Of a stretch of 64,000 bases of DNA, positions 11,627 through 23,844 are shown one piece after another. Source of the DNA: Chinchilla lanigera (lineage: Eukaryota > Chordata > Mammalia > Rodentia > Chinchillidae); assembly GCF_000276665.1 (NCBI RefSeq), contig NW_004955469.1:10204413-10268412 (forward strand). Direction: 5' to 3'. Under the pieces are notes generated by a model, which was given only the letters and a program-made list of their open reading frames with translations, made no database searches and was not told the DNA's origin. Every line of letters starts with the position of its first letter. The first letter of the stretch is position 1. The position numbers were made by a program, and so were the translations under genes.

Positions 11627-11760
11627 AAGAAATCATGTTGGTGGGGCGCTGAGGATTTAGCTCAGCAGCACAGCACCTGCCTGGCAAGTGCGAGGTCGTG
11701 AGTTTGATTCCCGATACCAGAAAACAAAACAAAAAGAAAAAAAAAGAAATCATGTTGGTG
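11627..11760 (+). repeat. ID SINE with intact 17-bp target-site duplication
   Basis: The ID body at 11644-11743 carries ttagctcagcagcacagcac, cctgcctggcaagtgcgagg, then gagtttgattcccgatacc and an A-rich tail. It is flanked by the exact direct repeat aagaaatcatgttggtg at 11627-11643 and 11744-11760. The identical duplication indicates a fairly recent LINE-driven insertion. Confidence 0.95.
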
Positions 11761-11981
11761 CTTATAGGCCTCGTCTAAATTGAATGTCACCCCACACTGG
11801 GATGAAGATAGATTTATAACTATCTAGTATGTATTCTTTTAATTTATTTACCTCTTGTAGCCAAAAAGATTAACTTTGGCCATTCTTTACATGGAACTTA
11901 GGCTTACTAAGATGTAATTATGGCGTAGTGCATGAGTTGTAAGCAAGTTCTACCAGGTCCTTGAGCAGGAGGAGGCATTGT

Positions 11982-12165
11982 CACACAGTGAGAGCCTAGC
12001 GTTTGAATCGTGGTTCTAGACTTGACTCTTGCCCCTGCCTACTATGATATGAGCAAGTTAATCAGCCCCTTGGAGCCTCAAGTTTGCTCATCTGTTACCT
12101 GCACATGGTCAAAATAATGTCTCTTTCATGGAGTTTTAATCAACAAATTAAAAGTACCATGAAAA
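11982..12165 (+). repeat. MIR SINE
   Basis: Forward MIR order: gtttgaatcgtggttctaga, then atgagcaagttaatcagccc, cttggagcctcaagtttgct, catctgttacctg. It is an old copy within the intron. Confidence 0.75.
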
Positions 12166-13094
12166 TCTAGAAAATTCTATTTTTTTTTTGACAGTGTGTC
12201 TGTTCTTTGCCCAAGAAATGGGTAACATTCACACAGACATATGTTATCTACCTTAAAGAATGTGTTACTGAAACAATTTATGTTTTTAATAATGGCTTAA
12301 TTCACCTAAAGCTAGCGTGTCATTTTATTTTTTAAAAATTAAGCTAAAGAACCCAAAATGAAAAGATAAAGCACTTAATGCATACTAACACTGAAGAGAG
12401 GGAGCAGCCATCCTGTACCAGCAGGCATATTGAATGCCTTCATTAGGGAGCTCCCTCTGATTTAGGAGCTATAAATACATGTGGTAACACATATGGAAAA
12501 ATGGAAATTGCTGAGTATCAAAATCCACTGCTTGATTAGAAGCAGCGTGATAACTTTATTTTTCCTGGTGGTCTAGTTGCTGAATCCCATAAAGCAGAAA
12601 GATTAGCACTACCCTTGTTGTCTTTCTTCCAAACCTGTTCTTGTAAAATGACTTCCATCCCACGTCCTCCATCAAATTATAAATGAGGAAGACGCTGCCT
12701 AACCCTCAAAGAGTTGTGGCGTAAGAGAGACTGAAAACAGTTACACAGCTAACTTTGCAGTAAAAGTTTGGATGAGGGGCGCAAGGGAGATTGGGTGGCT
12801 GGGGTGTTCCTCACACCTCTGCCCCAGCTTCTGTGCCTATTCCACGGAGTTCTGCAGCACTGCACGCCCTGCCTCACACTGCTTATGCTGCACACACATG
12901 TGATTTGCCCCCTGGAAGATCTTGCACTTTGGCAAAGCACTTTTGTATTTCTCGGTCCCTGGCTCCACAACTTTGATCTAAGCCTCAACCAGTATAATGT
13001 TTCCAATAGTATTGTCCCCTACATTCTGATTTAGCCAAAAAAAAAATCTTAAGCTGTGTTTAGCACTAACTTTCCTTTTTTTCGGTCTTTTCAG
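12166..13094 (+). other. intron end, branch and polypyrimidine region before the BABAM2 exon
   Basis: No repeat was recognised. The last bases form a strong acceptor: a pyrimidine-rich tract (ttccttttttttcggtctttt) ends in CAG at 13092-13094. Open frames of 61-88 codons at 12749-13034 on both strands show no similarity. Confidence 0.6.
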
Positions 13095-13248
13095 TTGATC
13101 TGCCCCTGTTTTTTCCTCGAGATCAGCCAACGCTCACATTTCAGTCCATCTATCATTTCACCAACAGTGGACAACTTTACTCCCAAGCCCAAAAAAATTA
13201 TCCATACAGCCCCAGATGGGACGGAAATGAAATGGCCAAAAGAGCAAA
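13095..13248 (+). CDS. BABAM2: BABAM2 (BRE/BRCC45), penultimate coding exon
   Basis: BABAM2 is a non-catalytic scaffold of the BRCA1-A complex (nuclear, K63-ubiquitin deubiquitination at DNA breaks) and of the cytoplasmic BRISC complex. In both it works with BRCC36, BABAM1/MERIT40 and Abraxas-type subunits. This exon starts after a pyrimidine-rich tract and CAG, and ends at AAA before GTAAGT. The first two bases complete a split codon. Fifty full codons then read [15 protein letters not shown] through [19 protein letters not shown] to [11 protein letters not shown], a segment I recognise from the BABAM2 C-terminus. It leaves AA for the next exon. Taking the family length as 383 residues, it covers about 312-363, in the C-terminal UEV-like region. 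Translation in the other frame that opens here (LICPCFF...) is not the gene frame. No disabling change is seen. Confidence 0.96.
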
Positions 13249-13302
13249 GTAAGTGAATCTATTATTATTTCCTGCAGAGAGGAGCATTTTGTTTGCCTCG
13301 TC

Positions 13303-13512
13303 CAGGGGTTGGCAAGCTATTGCTCACCAGCTAAGTCCTGTTTATTTTTGTAAACAAAGTTTTATTGAAACACGGCAACACCCATCTCTGTACTTACTAT
13401 CTATGGCTGCCTTCATGCCATAATGGCAGAATAAGCAGTTGCAACAGAGACTTGTGAAGCCAAATTTACTTATTTATTTGGCCCTTTATAGAAGAAGCTT
13501 GCCGATGCCCTT
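13303..13512 (+). mobile_element. hAT-type DNA transposon relic
   Basis: It starts caggggttggcaagct and ends aagcttgccgatgccctt, near-complementary ends like hAT terminal inverted repeats. The interior has aaacaaagttttattgaaac, then tctatggctgccttcatgcc and ggccctttatagaagaagct, typical of a common mammalian non-autonomous hAT family. It sits only 54 bp past the exon's donor site. No clear 8-bp target duplication was seen. Confidence 0.75.
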
Positions 13513-14269
13513 ATGTAGCCTTATCAGAAGAAACTGACCTAAATCTGAAAATGTTTCCCTGTCCTACTATTTCTGTCGGCCCCCAAATTGGCTATCACTG
13601 TATTCAGATTGAAAAAGAAGTGCTAAATAGAAGGTTTAATTGTGGATAAGTGGTGTTGACAATGTTGACAGCTACTTTCATGATTTTTTTAATGGAAAAT
13701 TTGTGGTTACAGTAAACAAATAAAATTATCACTTAATGGTCAATATGTGGATTTAGTCACTACTCTCTCATGTGCAACTGAAGCTCTTTGAATTATATCT
13801 GTCATTACATGTCTGTGATGTATTACAAGTCATTGCACGATGTGGGGACCTGTGTGTTTCTTGAGTGAATAAATAAATCCATGGATTGTTTAAACGAACT
13901 AACACCACTGTGGAAGTGGTGATCCGATGTGGGTTAAAGTTGGCTGGTGTTTGGAGTTTAGAGGTACATCTGTTGATCACAGACCTCCCAGTGTGGAAGG
14001 CTCTTATCTCAATCGTATAGAATAGGTAAATAGAGAAATACACTGAGTGGTTTTTTGGTATCTGGAAATTGTTGGTATCTATAAGTTTTTATAAACCATG
14101 GCCTCCTACATGGAAGTAGCAGTGGATTGAAATGGTAGTTTCCAAAAATAAATAGTTCAGTGGCATGTGGTTATTACTTTATCACTCTGAACAACCATAT
14201 GCTCACACCTGTGATCCCAGCTGAAGGGATCAGATCCAAAGAATCACACAAATGAAGACTATCTGTTAA
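13513..14269. other. intronic sequence, nothing assigned
   Basis: AT-rich intron. A short phrase at about 14198-14225 (gctcacacctgtgatcccag) looks like the 5' end of a 7SL-type SINE, but nothing further supports it. Confidence 0.4.
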
Positions 14270-14425
14270 GCATCCTCTTTATTTGCTCATCCAATATTTA
14301 GTAAGCATCTACCATGTTCCAGGCTTTGTGCTCCATGCTGAGGACATAATAATAAACAGATTAGAAATTGTCCATGGCCTAATGGAATAAGTAGCCCAGC
14401 AAGGGCGAGAAATCATATCAAACTT
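14270..14425 (+). repeat. L2 LINE fragment
   Basis: ccaatatttagtaagcatct, then accatgttccaggctttgtg, ctccatgctgaggacataat and attgtccatggcctaatgga follows the L2 3' order ('tattgagcacctactatgtgccaggcactgtgctagg ... gtccctgccctcatgga'). Confidence 0.7.
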
Positions 14426-15835
14426 CTGACAGTTTTAAAGTACCCACTGACAAAGCCTGGCCTTCTAGCCTATGGTGTTCTTTATTGTTCTTAGTGTTCT
14501 TCCAGCCTATGGTGTTCTTATTCTTGCTCTTGCCTCCACCTCCCTGATACCCCATTCCCTCCCAGGAGGTCTCCTAGCATCTGCCAGTCTCTAGTACAAG
14601 ACCTTCATATGTAGCAGGCTAGGACTCTTAAATAATGGCACAAGTGGGTTTCTCTAGAAACCCAGACCACACTAGGTTCACACAACTCTCTAGAACCAGA
14701 GTTGTGAAACAGCAGTGTGCGCTTTTCCCTTTATATCCATGTCTTCAATGTCTGAAATTCTGCTTAAGGAAAAAGAACAAATGTGCAAATACAGCTAAGA
14801 ACAATGATGAAGACTTACATATCTTGAAATACAATTTTGAAAAGGAATTGTAAAGTAAGTTTTATGTTTGAAGTATTGCAGTCATTTAATTTTCTGGGCT
14901 TTCCCTGTGTATACATAAGCTCTATCCTTGGAAGATGGGCCGTTATTTGTGGTATGTGCTGTGGAGTCTGAACCAGACATGTCTTTGTGGTTTCCATGGC
15001 AAAGCTATCTTGGTGTCTGTGTGTATGTGAGTGTGCATGTGTGTGTGTGTGTGTGTGTGTGTTTCTTAAGTAGACATTTTAGTGTGCATGAATTGAGTCT
15101 TTAAAGAGCTGCAGACCACAAGCCTGTGATTTCAGTGTAGGAATATTGTAAGTGAAGCCTGTTTATCTTAACAGATTGGTTCAGAGTTTTAAGAGACATT
15201 TGCTTTATGTTAACGCCAGTCTAAAGAAAACATCTGAAGTAACGTTAAAAAATCTGCTTTCTACTATAGTGAAGATGACTCTACTTTAAATGTAGTAAAA
15301 GAGAAAGCCAGCAGCTCAGGCTAGCAAGGAAAAATAGTTTCAGGCTCCATTCTTCTACTGACCTGAGTACTGTAACTATACGGAGCTGTGTCAGGAGGCC
15401 AGGTAATGAGTAAACACAGCCAAAGAACTGTCCCACACTGCAGGCTAGAGGTTGATGGAGAAGCTAGATAAGAAAGGCTCAAAAGAGAGAAAGGTCAACT
15501 GTAGCATTGCTTATACACCATTTCTTTGTCCTATGCAAAGACTGTATGCAGGGCATAAAAGACTGTAATTCACTTGGGGAGCTCTGCCCATGAAATAAAC
15601 ACTTTCATGGTTTATGAACAGCCCCAGAGCCCATTGAGTGAAATCAGCTGTTTATCCCTCCTGTGAGCACAATTCTAAACATGTGAATTTAGAAAGGACA
15701 TTTCCTGGCACTGGCCAGGGCTTTTCTTACCATAGTGCCTTTTGTTCATGGCTATCCAGCACATTCTGTCTTTCACAAGTGAAGTACCCTTTACTGGCTT
15801 TGGGGTCATGCATGTCCCAGTTCCTGTTGCAAAGT
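14426..15835. other. intronic sequence with a (GT)n tract
   Basis: Unassigned intron. A pure GT dinucleotide run lies at about 15039-15062, preceded by an interrupted GT-rich stretch from about 15014. No exon or other repeat was recognised. Confidence 0.5.
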
Positions 15836-15965
15836 ATAATCCTATAAGCTCTGTGACCTTGGGCAGGGTGCTTAACTTCTCTTAACTTCATCCTGTAGCA
15901 CAGGATTGCACCCCTCCCCATGGGATGGCCTGTTGTGAGGGGTCAACTGAGGAGTTAACATATGG
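15836..15965 (+). repeat. MIR SINE fragment
   Basis: ctctgtgaccttgggcaggg, then tgcttaacttctcttaactt corresponds to the MIR core 'tgtgaccttgggcaagttacttaacctctctg'. Confidence 0.75.
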
Positions 15966-16174
15966 AAGCCCCTGGGGTTCAGCTTCTACTCTGGGGGTCA
16001 CATACTGCTTTCGAATCTCTTTTGCTTTACTTTTTAATTTTTCTTTACACCTTTGTGTGTGTTTCCTTAACCAAATCAGGAGTTCTTTGAAGGCAAAGGC
16101 TTTCCATGTGTGTATTTTTAATTGCAGTATAATTTACATGTAATTTACAGTGGAGTGGACAGACTTTTTTTTAT

Positions 16175-16497
16175 GAATAGTCTCTGACTTACAATGGATA
16201 ACTTAAAATCCTTTGACTCTACAATGGTGTGAAAGCAGTTCACATTTAGTAGAAACCATACTTCAGATTTTGTACTTTGATCTTTACCTAGGCTGGCTAA
16301 GTGATAGTTAATATCAGTGCTGAACATTGGTGCAGCTGCAGTTCCCAGGGGAAACAATGGACAATCTATAGAGTGTGTTGTGCTCTATGCTATGATGTTC
16401 TGTAGTCTAGGTATGTAAATATATTTTTGACTTAATGAGTTTCAATTTACAGTGGGTTTACTGGCATAACCCTCTCATATTTGAGGAGAATCTGTTG
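16175..16497 (-). mobile_element. Tigger-type (TcMar) DNA transposon relic
   Basis: The left end gtctctgacttacaatggat and right-hand phrase gagtttcaatttacagtggg recall the inverted ends of mammalian Tigger-derived MITEs ('gacttacgatgg...'). The interior has ttcacatttagtagaaacca and the right end has taaccctctcatatttgagg. The strand is uncertain. Confidence 0.6.
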
Positions 16498-16519
16498 TGT
16501 GTGTTAATACTATACGTAC

Positions 16520-17235
16520 ATATTTAGAAATTTATGTCTTGATAAATTGGTCCTCCTGTCATTATGAAGCATGTATTTCTGATAATCTTCTTTGATTTGA
16601 AATCTGCTTTGCTTGAGGTTAAAATAATTGTGCCAACTTTTTTCTGTGCATTTTTATATGGTATAAGTTTTTTTCATCCTTTCTTATTTTATCCTATCTG
16701 TGTCTTTACATGTCAAGGAAATGCTTTGTAGACCTTGTTTTTTAAAGTAGTTTGTTTTGTTTTAAAATAGTTTTTTTTTTAAAGAGTTTGATAATCTCTG
16801 CCTTTAATGGGGGTATTTGATTAATTTACATTTAATATAATTAATGAGCTCATTAGGTTTAAATCCACCATCTTGCTATTTGTTTTTTAATTTTTTCTGT
16901 TCTTTCTTCCTTTGTTCTTTTCTTCTGTTATTCTTTTGATTTATTCACATATTTTAGTATGCCATTCTATCACATCTGTTAGCTTTTCAGATGTACCCCT
17001 TGTATTATATTTTAGTTTATACATTAAGAATATATTTTTAACTTACCACAACTATCATTAATATTATAATGCTTCACCTATATATAAAACCCCAAAACTA
17101 TATACTTCTTTTTCTACCCTCTGTTAGCCTTTGTGCTATAGTATTCATGTTTTACTTATACCTATATTATACATTCCACAGTACATTGTTATTGCTTTGA
17201 CTTTTCACATTCAACTGGCTTTTAAGGAATTTTTT
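16520..17235 (-). repeat. old L1 LINE, ORF2 fragment in reverse
   Basis: The AT-rich text follows the reversed L1 ORF2 order: tttgatttgaaatctgcttt, atcctatctgtgtctttaca, gataatctctgcctttaatg, then ttaatttacatttaatataa. All frames are broken by stops. It is antisense to BABAM2. Confidence 0.78.
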
Positions 17236-17499
17236 TTTAAAAAGAAAAATCATATTCGATCTTATTTTATGGTTTCAAATAAAGTTAATAGAGCATCATT
17301 TCCTCTCCAAAGAAAACTTACTTTTAAAAACGATCCTCAAAACAATTGAGATCATATCCAAAATAGGAGTCAAGGGCACCAAGGAAAGACACCACCTATG
17401 TGCCATGCTGGTGCCTCTGCCTGCCCTGTGGACTTCACCAGGTGCAAGGCACCCTCATCCCTGCGGGCCTGTGGAAACTCATACTGCCCTCCATTAAAA

Positions 17500-17610
17500 C
17501 AAACAAAAAACCTGAGGCTCAGAGGGATTCATGGACTTTCCAAGAGCATACCAGTTGCTTCTAGTGGAGTCAGGGCTCAGCCTCAGCCCTCTGAACTTTC
17601 TGTACCCAAT
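17500..17610 (-). repeat. MIR SINE fragment
   Basis: cctgaggctcagagggattc, then gactttccaagagcatacca and gtggagtcagggctcagcct is a reversed MIR core. It explains part of a 191-codon open frame at 17398-17973. Confidence 0.6.
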
Positions 17611-17744
17611 ATCATGGCAGACAGACACAGTGCGTCGCTCTGTGTGACTTGCCAGAGGCTTCGTGCACAGAGGCCTGGCACCTCACTTACAGCAAGGAAG
17701 TGCACGTGGCAGTTATGTGTACCTACGCCAAAGCCATGGCAGCT

Positions 17745-18240
17745 GGGTTTAAAGTTGTTTCTGTTATTCACTAGCCATGTGACTTCAGGGACGTGTATGA
17801 ACTGCTCAAGTCTTGATCTCCTTGTCTCTAAAATAGTGAAGCCTGATGCAGAGGCTTACTATGAATCTCATATAGGGTGTATAGGTTTTCTCTTGCTAAT
17901 TAACAAAGTACCAGTAAGGTATCAGTTTCTTCTCATGTTTCTAATCTCTGATATCTGGATCTTCAACCTCTAGACCCAGATTTAAGGTGGTTATTTTATT
18001 AGGTCGTTATCTCTTTTTCTTAAAGTCATCTGTGTCATACAATAAACCGGATATCATATAAACATTACCAGAATTAAATCCATCATGTTCATAGTCCTAG
18101 GGAATATAGAAGGGGTGGGGAACTTGGGGGATCATTTTAGAATGGTTCCTACTGCACGAGATAAGGCAGATGAATTGTCTAGCATGGTCTGGCACGTTCT
18201 GAGCATACAATAAATGTTAACTACCAATGTCTTCATCCCT
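17745..18240 (+). repeat. MIR SINE, apparently split by an insertion
   Basis: The 5' half at 17745-17880 (ctagccatgtgacttcaggg, ttgatctccttgtctctaaa) and a 3' part at about 18170-18240 (ctggcacgttctgagcatac, aataaatgttaac) are both MIR-like in the same orientation. The roughly 280 bp between them is unclassified. The split is an inference. Confidence 0.5.
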
Positions 18241-18866
18241 TGAAGGAAAAAAAGGAGATCTTTAATTAAAAGTTGCAGAATTCACATTCGTATCTTCACA
18301 TGAATCCAGTAAACAGTTCTCCAGCTCCAGTGGGTTGGCCAGAAAGTCAACAGTTCTAAGCTGCCCATCCATGCATTTTCTTTGTTTGTTTGTTGTTTGT
18401 TTTCTTTCTGGTGCTAACACAGCCAGTTTATAAAGTAGAAAAATTCACCCTTCAGTTGCTTCATCTACATACCAGCCATCACTTTCAAAAAAAGATATCT
18501 TAGTATCTTGTACATAACTTTAAACCTGTCTAGAAGACTGGAGCAGATGACTCTTTTGTACTCCTTTCTAGTCTAAGAAATCTATAAATAGATGGAGTGG
18601 CATTTTTCATAAAGTTCATTGTATAAAGCCTTAGGTTGATCCTAGAGGCCTTAGTAGGATCCTAGAATAGAATTTAATGCCAAACCACCTACTGCAACGG
18701 CTTGTTACACATAAAATCTATTAATATAAAAGGAATCACTAAAGAATATTTTTAAAAATAACTCCTGGGTCCACACATGGGAGTAATTTATCTTGAACCT
18801 TCCAAGTATTTGTTGTTTCCCTTCTTCCTCAAGTTCTGAAAGAGATATTATTTTCTTACTTAGAAA
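18241..18866. other. intronic sequence, nothing recognised
   Basis: AT-rich intron without recognised repeat or exon. Confidence 0.4.
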
Positions 18867-18955
18867 CCTGTCTAGGGCTAGGGATGCCCCGCGGGGTAGA
18901 AAGTAGCACAAAGCTCTGAGTTCAACCCTTAGCACCACACACAAAAAAAGAAAAA
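18867..18955 (+). repeat. ID SINE, diverged
   Basis: ctagggctagggatgccccg, then ctgagttcaacccttagcac and cacacacaaaaaaagaaaaa keeps the ID B-box and A-rich tail. The 5' part is altered. Confidence 0.75.
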
Positions 18956-21394
18956 AGAATAGAAGGAAAGGAGGGAGGAGAGGGAGGGTCCTATCCAGGT
19001 CCTCCAGAACAGACCATAATCTTCCATATGTTGCTCTCAGTGGGCATACTTTTATTCCCTGTCATCCTACAGTCTTTGTAGAATAATCTCTTTCAAGAAT
19101 TTTTAAAAGTCATTCATTCTGAACTAATCTGAATATTTTTGAATGTCAGTGCTCTAATATTCCCAAAGACATTTTTTTTTCCCTCCAAACTTCTCATTAG
19201 CTGTCAAATGCTTTAATACAGCCTCATGTGTTGGGCCTCTAAATAAAGCAGCTAAAAATAACTCTCCTCCCCTTGATTCAAGAGGGGTAGGTGTCTCCAG
19301 GCAGTTTACACCCCGTCTTCACCCCTTTGCCCCTCTAGAGCCCTGGGTCTCAGTGGCACACAGTGTAGAAACCCCAGTTCCCTTAGTACCCACACGGCAT
19401 GGTCACTGGAGCCCTAAGACCTGAGAATTCTTTGGGGACCAGGGTACTCAGAGTGTAAGTGGTTATAATAGGAGCCTACTTGTGTGTTTGTTTCTTCAAG
19501 AATTAATCACTCATTCGTGGGCTCCCTGTTGTTAGCTCCTTCGGCACCCACAAGGTTCCTTGTTTCTGTTGAGATTGAGGTGCAGGGTCTGGCCTTTCCC
19601 TCAGTCCTGTGCTGGGTAAGCCATCCTGAGGGAGCCTGGGCTGGGCCAGCAGTGGAACCCAGAGCTCTATTCTTCTCATTTCCTCATTCGGAGAGAAGAC
19701 CCTAGAACAGGCTTGGTCATAGTCACCTCCCCTCCCTTCCCTCCCTTCACTTCTCTTCCCTCCCCCCTCCCTCCTCCCCTCTCATCTCCTGTCCCCTACC
19801 CTCTCCACCATTCCCTCCCCCTTCGTCTCTTTCCACCAAGACTCACTGTCTATCCTGTTCCTCCCTCTTCCTATCTGTATTCTTGGATCTCCCACCTGGA
19901 AGCCAATAGTGGGGTGTTGACCATGAAGGTAGAAATGGTGGCCAGCTGTAATTGCTCACTCGCTATGTCCTCTCTGTAAGGAAGGGCACTGTGACTGGAG
20001 CTACTTGGGGGGCGGGTAGCAGAAGACAGAGCTCTGAGGTGGGCAGAATGCTCCTGCTGGGTTCCTAGGAAGCTGTGCCCCCGAGGCCCATCTGGGGGCA
20101 GACCTCAGAGACAGAACTCATAACCCAACTGCGGCTATGATTCATGGGCTTTCTTTTTGTCTTCAGCTTTGCACCAACTTTCCTAGGAATAGTTCCCTTT
20201 CTAAAAAAATCCCAACCTCATCTCCGCTAAACTCCCCTTGAGGGGGCAGAGGGAGTTTTCCAGGTCAAGGCCAGCACAGCTTGGGCTGCCCAAGCACCCC
20301 GAGAGGACACAAAGGGACCAGCTCCTCTGGCAAGCTGACAGAGGATTCCGGGAAGGCTCGGGTCCCAAGGCCTTCATTCCCCACGCTCTACTGCTGTACA
20401 AGCAAGCTCTCTCGTCCCACCTGGGCTTTTCCTCACAGGGTTTAAAAATACGGAAACTGCAAAGAAAAAAGAAAACCAAATACAAATAAAATGGAATGAT
20501 GGATTCTCGAACTCTTAGAGAGAATCCTTTTGCAAGCTATCTTGAAGGGAGTTGGTTTGTTTTTCCTGTCAAAGAGAGCAACAGAGATGGGGAGGAATCC
20601 AGATCTGCCTGATATCCAGGCCTACTCTCCAAGCCGTGTAGGTCAGAGAGAGCGTGTTATTTACTCAAGCCTGACGTCTGTTACTGTGAAATGATAAGCT
20701 CCACTAAAAAGCCTGGCCATTGGCTCCTGCTCACCCAGCCTCATCCCAGAGCGAGCCGCTCTCCATCCTGCCAGCCCTCACCGACCCCACCGTGCCAGGC
20801 ACGCCTGCTCACAGCTCAGCTCCTCTCCCCTTCAGAATCGGAGCAGCTCAGCCCACTCTGCAGGACTCTCACAGCAGCTTTCCCAGCCCTCCCTCTGTGC
20901 TCTTCTATAGCTGTCTCAGGGATGGGACCCTCATCCATCCTACTTTCTCACTGGAAAATATTGGGGGATTTATGTTCTGGCTTCAGCCACACAAGCCAGA
21001 AGTCACACTGAGCTTGTGTGGTCAGGAGAGGCCCATGAGAGAGAGCTGGAAGGGGAGAGCATCTTGGCCAGCAAGATTCACTTAGTTACCCTGTTACTCA
21101 GTTCCTGAGGACTCAGGATTGGGTTCCAGCGGTGCCACCCCTACCATTGGGAAAATGTTCGCCATCACTACACGTCCTGGTTTGTGAGTTGTGGTCCCAT
21201 ATTTTCTTCCTTGGAAAAATACAGATGCTTTACAGATTAGAAAGAAAAGAGCAGAGAATCTGGTTTTGAATTTTTATAATGTATCAAAGAGGAACATTTA
21301 GTAATAGGGTCAGAGCTGCCTTTCAACTGTTGGAAGGTGAGTTGTAGAGTAAGTGAAGAAAATGCAAAGAAGGTTGGCCTGAGAATGAGGCCAC
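18956..21394. other. intronic sequence with a C/T-rich low-complexity tract
   Basis: At about 19727-19880 there is a pyrimidine-rich tract (ccctccc/cttccc units). The remaining sequence has no recognised repeat or exon. Open frames of 88-121 codons here are proline/serine-rich by-products of composition. Confidence 0.5.
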
Positions 21395-21545
21395 CTGGGT
21401 CTCACCTGGACACCTTATCAGTTAATTAATTAATTTCCTGTGTGGGTGTGGGAAAGACAGGGTCACTTCTGTGGACCTCAGTACCCTCATCTGAAAGTGC
21501 TGGGACTAGTACCTACCTGACAGTCACTCAGCTGTCTTACATTTC
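21395..21545 (+). repeat. MIR-like SINE fragment
   Basis: cacctgggtctcacctggac, then cttctgtggacctcagtacc and ctcatctgaaagtgctggga fits the MIR order weakly. It is interrupted by ttaattaattaatt. Confidence 0.45.
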
Positions 21546-23436
21546 TGGGATTTTAAGTAAAAAGCCTGTTTAAGGTAGCTTAGCGTACTTCTTTTTTCAT
21601 GTTGAGAAACTTCAATCTCTGTTGCCAGAGTCAGACACACATTGAAAACGTTAATAAATGGAATTAAGGACGCCCTGTACGTGATGCTTTTTGTACAGTC
21701 TGCATCTGATATTTATAGAACACTTCAGCCGTGGAACGTGCACACATATGCCCTGAACACACACCCTGTAAAATAATTCTAGATGCAGAACATTTTCAGA
21801 TGTCAAGTTAAAACAGCTTCTTGGGAATTAGGCTTGACTGTTGAGTGCGCGTGTTGGTTTCTGACAGGTGCCGCCAGGGCTGCTCGGGGCTGTCGTGGAT
21901 GATGTGGAGTCCAGCCAAAGAGAGCCATGCCACTTGTTTCTATCACTTCTCATTAAGGCATGACTTCTAGAAAAAAAAAAAAAAAAGAGGAAGCATCAAA
22001 GAACCGTCAGGGCCATCTATTCTGTGCAGATCATAATAACGAGCAGAGGCCTTCCTCCTGCAAAAACAGGTTTCTGTCTTGCCAGTTGTCAGGTCATTCA
22101 GCACAGGCCCACCTTGAAAATGAACTGACCCGTGCCTCACTGAGGTGGAGGACTGCGAAAAGTAGGCAAGAGTGGCAAGTAGCTAATGAAGCTATTAGCC
22201 CTCCTCAGTGATCTGCAAAGTCCACTTCCAACAGGAGAGCTAAGTTGGATGAGCAAGGAGCAGTGCCTCTAGGAAGATAAGCTTGACAGTGGGGGCATTT
22301 CAGGATGGTGAACATGGAAGGCAGTTTAGAGATGATCTAGTCCTGCTAGATGTGAATATACTGAGCATTAACCATTGTGATAGACACAAAATGAAATAAT
22401 GGATATAAAGCTTTCATTCCATTTCCTGGAAGAACGTGTTCGGTACATGTAGTACAAAGATGAGAACCCCAGCCCAAGCCAGCTCTGATGTCCCACCCTT
22501 GCTTTGCCCTTGCCTGCTTCCTGGCTCCCAGGAGCAGCACAGTGGGGTCAGGGCTGAAGGTTGGCATGCCTGTGTGGTTGGGCCCAGGTACCCGTCCATG
22601 GAGTGGCTGGGGGAACCTTCTGCCTAGTGGCTCACCAGGAGACTGAAGGCCGCTATGCCCATGGGGAAAGTCCGGGGTGTTCTTGAGTAGAAATAGCTCT
22701 TCTCAGAGCCTGAAATCCTGACACTGAATATATTGAAGAGAACGTAAAATATCCATGTGGCCAGACTTAATACTAAGGTTTATGGGCAAGAAAGAAGGAG
22801 GAAGGGAAGGCGGGGAGGAAGGAGGCACAGTTGTCTGGGAAGAAGACAGAAAATCCCAGTGACTCCTATCTCCCCAGACACTTAGTCATGCCTGGTGGAA
22901 AATGGAAGCAAAGAAAGCAGAAGTGAGGTGGGGGCACGTAGGGTAGTCCTGAGTCCACAGTCTCTTCCAAGGGAAAAAGGAGTTTGCCTCGTGGGTCATG
23001 GGTGGTCAGGGCTGAGCTGCCTGGAAGAGGTGCTGTGGCCATCGGGAGAGCAGACTTTAGAGCAGCAGGGACTGTAAGAAGTAAGACGCAACAGTGGTTT
23101 CCCAGAGCCAATCAGAAGGGATCTAGGAAGACTGCACCTCTGTGTAGCTGCAACTTTTACTAAATTCACTGAGAAATCTATAAGGGCTCACCATGTACAG
23201 AGTACATGCAAAGCCCCCCAGAATACATGCACACACGCCCTCACAGTTGCTGTTCTCTTGACCCTAAAACTTACCTACCTGTATTTTCAAGAGTCCATCT
23301 ACAATTCCTGCTGGTTGATTTCTAGGATGGTCCATCACTGCTTGAGATTCCATTCTAATGATGGGAACTTTCATGGCATTAACTATTCAGTAAGTCAGTA
23401 TAAGTCAGAATTGTGAATCAACAAACTGTAGTTCTT
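21546..23436. other. intronic sequence with a poly-A run
   Basis: An A-run at about 21970-21985 could be a retroposon tail, but no body is identified. A GGAAGG-rich purine tract lies at about 22790-22830. No exon was found. Confidence 0.4.
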
Positions 23437-23605
23437 GAGCTGGGCATGAGAGTGCACACCTGTAATCCCATTGCTTAGGAGGCTGAGGCAGGAGGGTCAC
23501 TGTGAGTTTGAGGTCAGCCTGGGCTATATAGTGAGTTCAGGGCCATCCTGAACTACATAGTGAGACCCTGTCTCAAAAGTAAAAGGAAGAAAAAGAAACT
23601 CAAAA
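23437..23605 (+). repeat. B1-type SINE with internal duplication
   Basis: gagctgggcatgagagtgca, then ctgtaatcccattgcttagg, gagtttgaggtcagcctggg, ctatatagtgagttcagggc and catcctgaactacatagtga show the same duplicated B1 layout as at 817 and 26850. The tail is A-rich. Confidence 0.92.
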
Positions 23606-23844
23606 TCAAAATTTAGAAAACCAGACTTTTCCATTATTGATGTTTGCTGAGGGATTAAATGATCCTTAAACTGTCAGTATTCCAGTTCAGAAAAATGAAT
23701 TTCATGGGAACTTATCTGTCAGAACAAGACTTCATTATCTTTCACAGAACAAATGATAATGGGTCATCAAGTCCCTCCTGATCATCTTCTAGATGATTCA
23801 TGCTAGTGTTAGTAAACATCCTGAGTACTTAAGATGCAGCAGCA

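Noticed and set aside
13056..13256. 66-codon plus-strand frame over the penultimate BABAM2 exon
   Set aside because: It uses another frame and runs through intron sequence on both sides; the BABAM2 frame starts with GAT at 13097.
17398..17973. 191-codon plus-strand open frame
   Set aside because: It crosses two MIR fragments in opposite orientation, so a real protein is unlikely.
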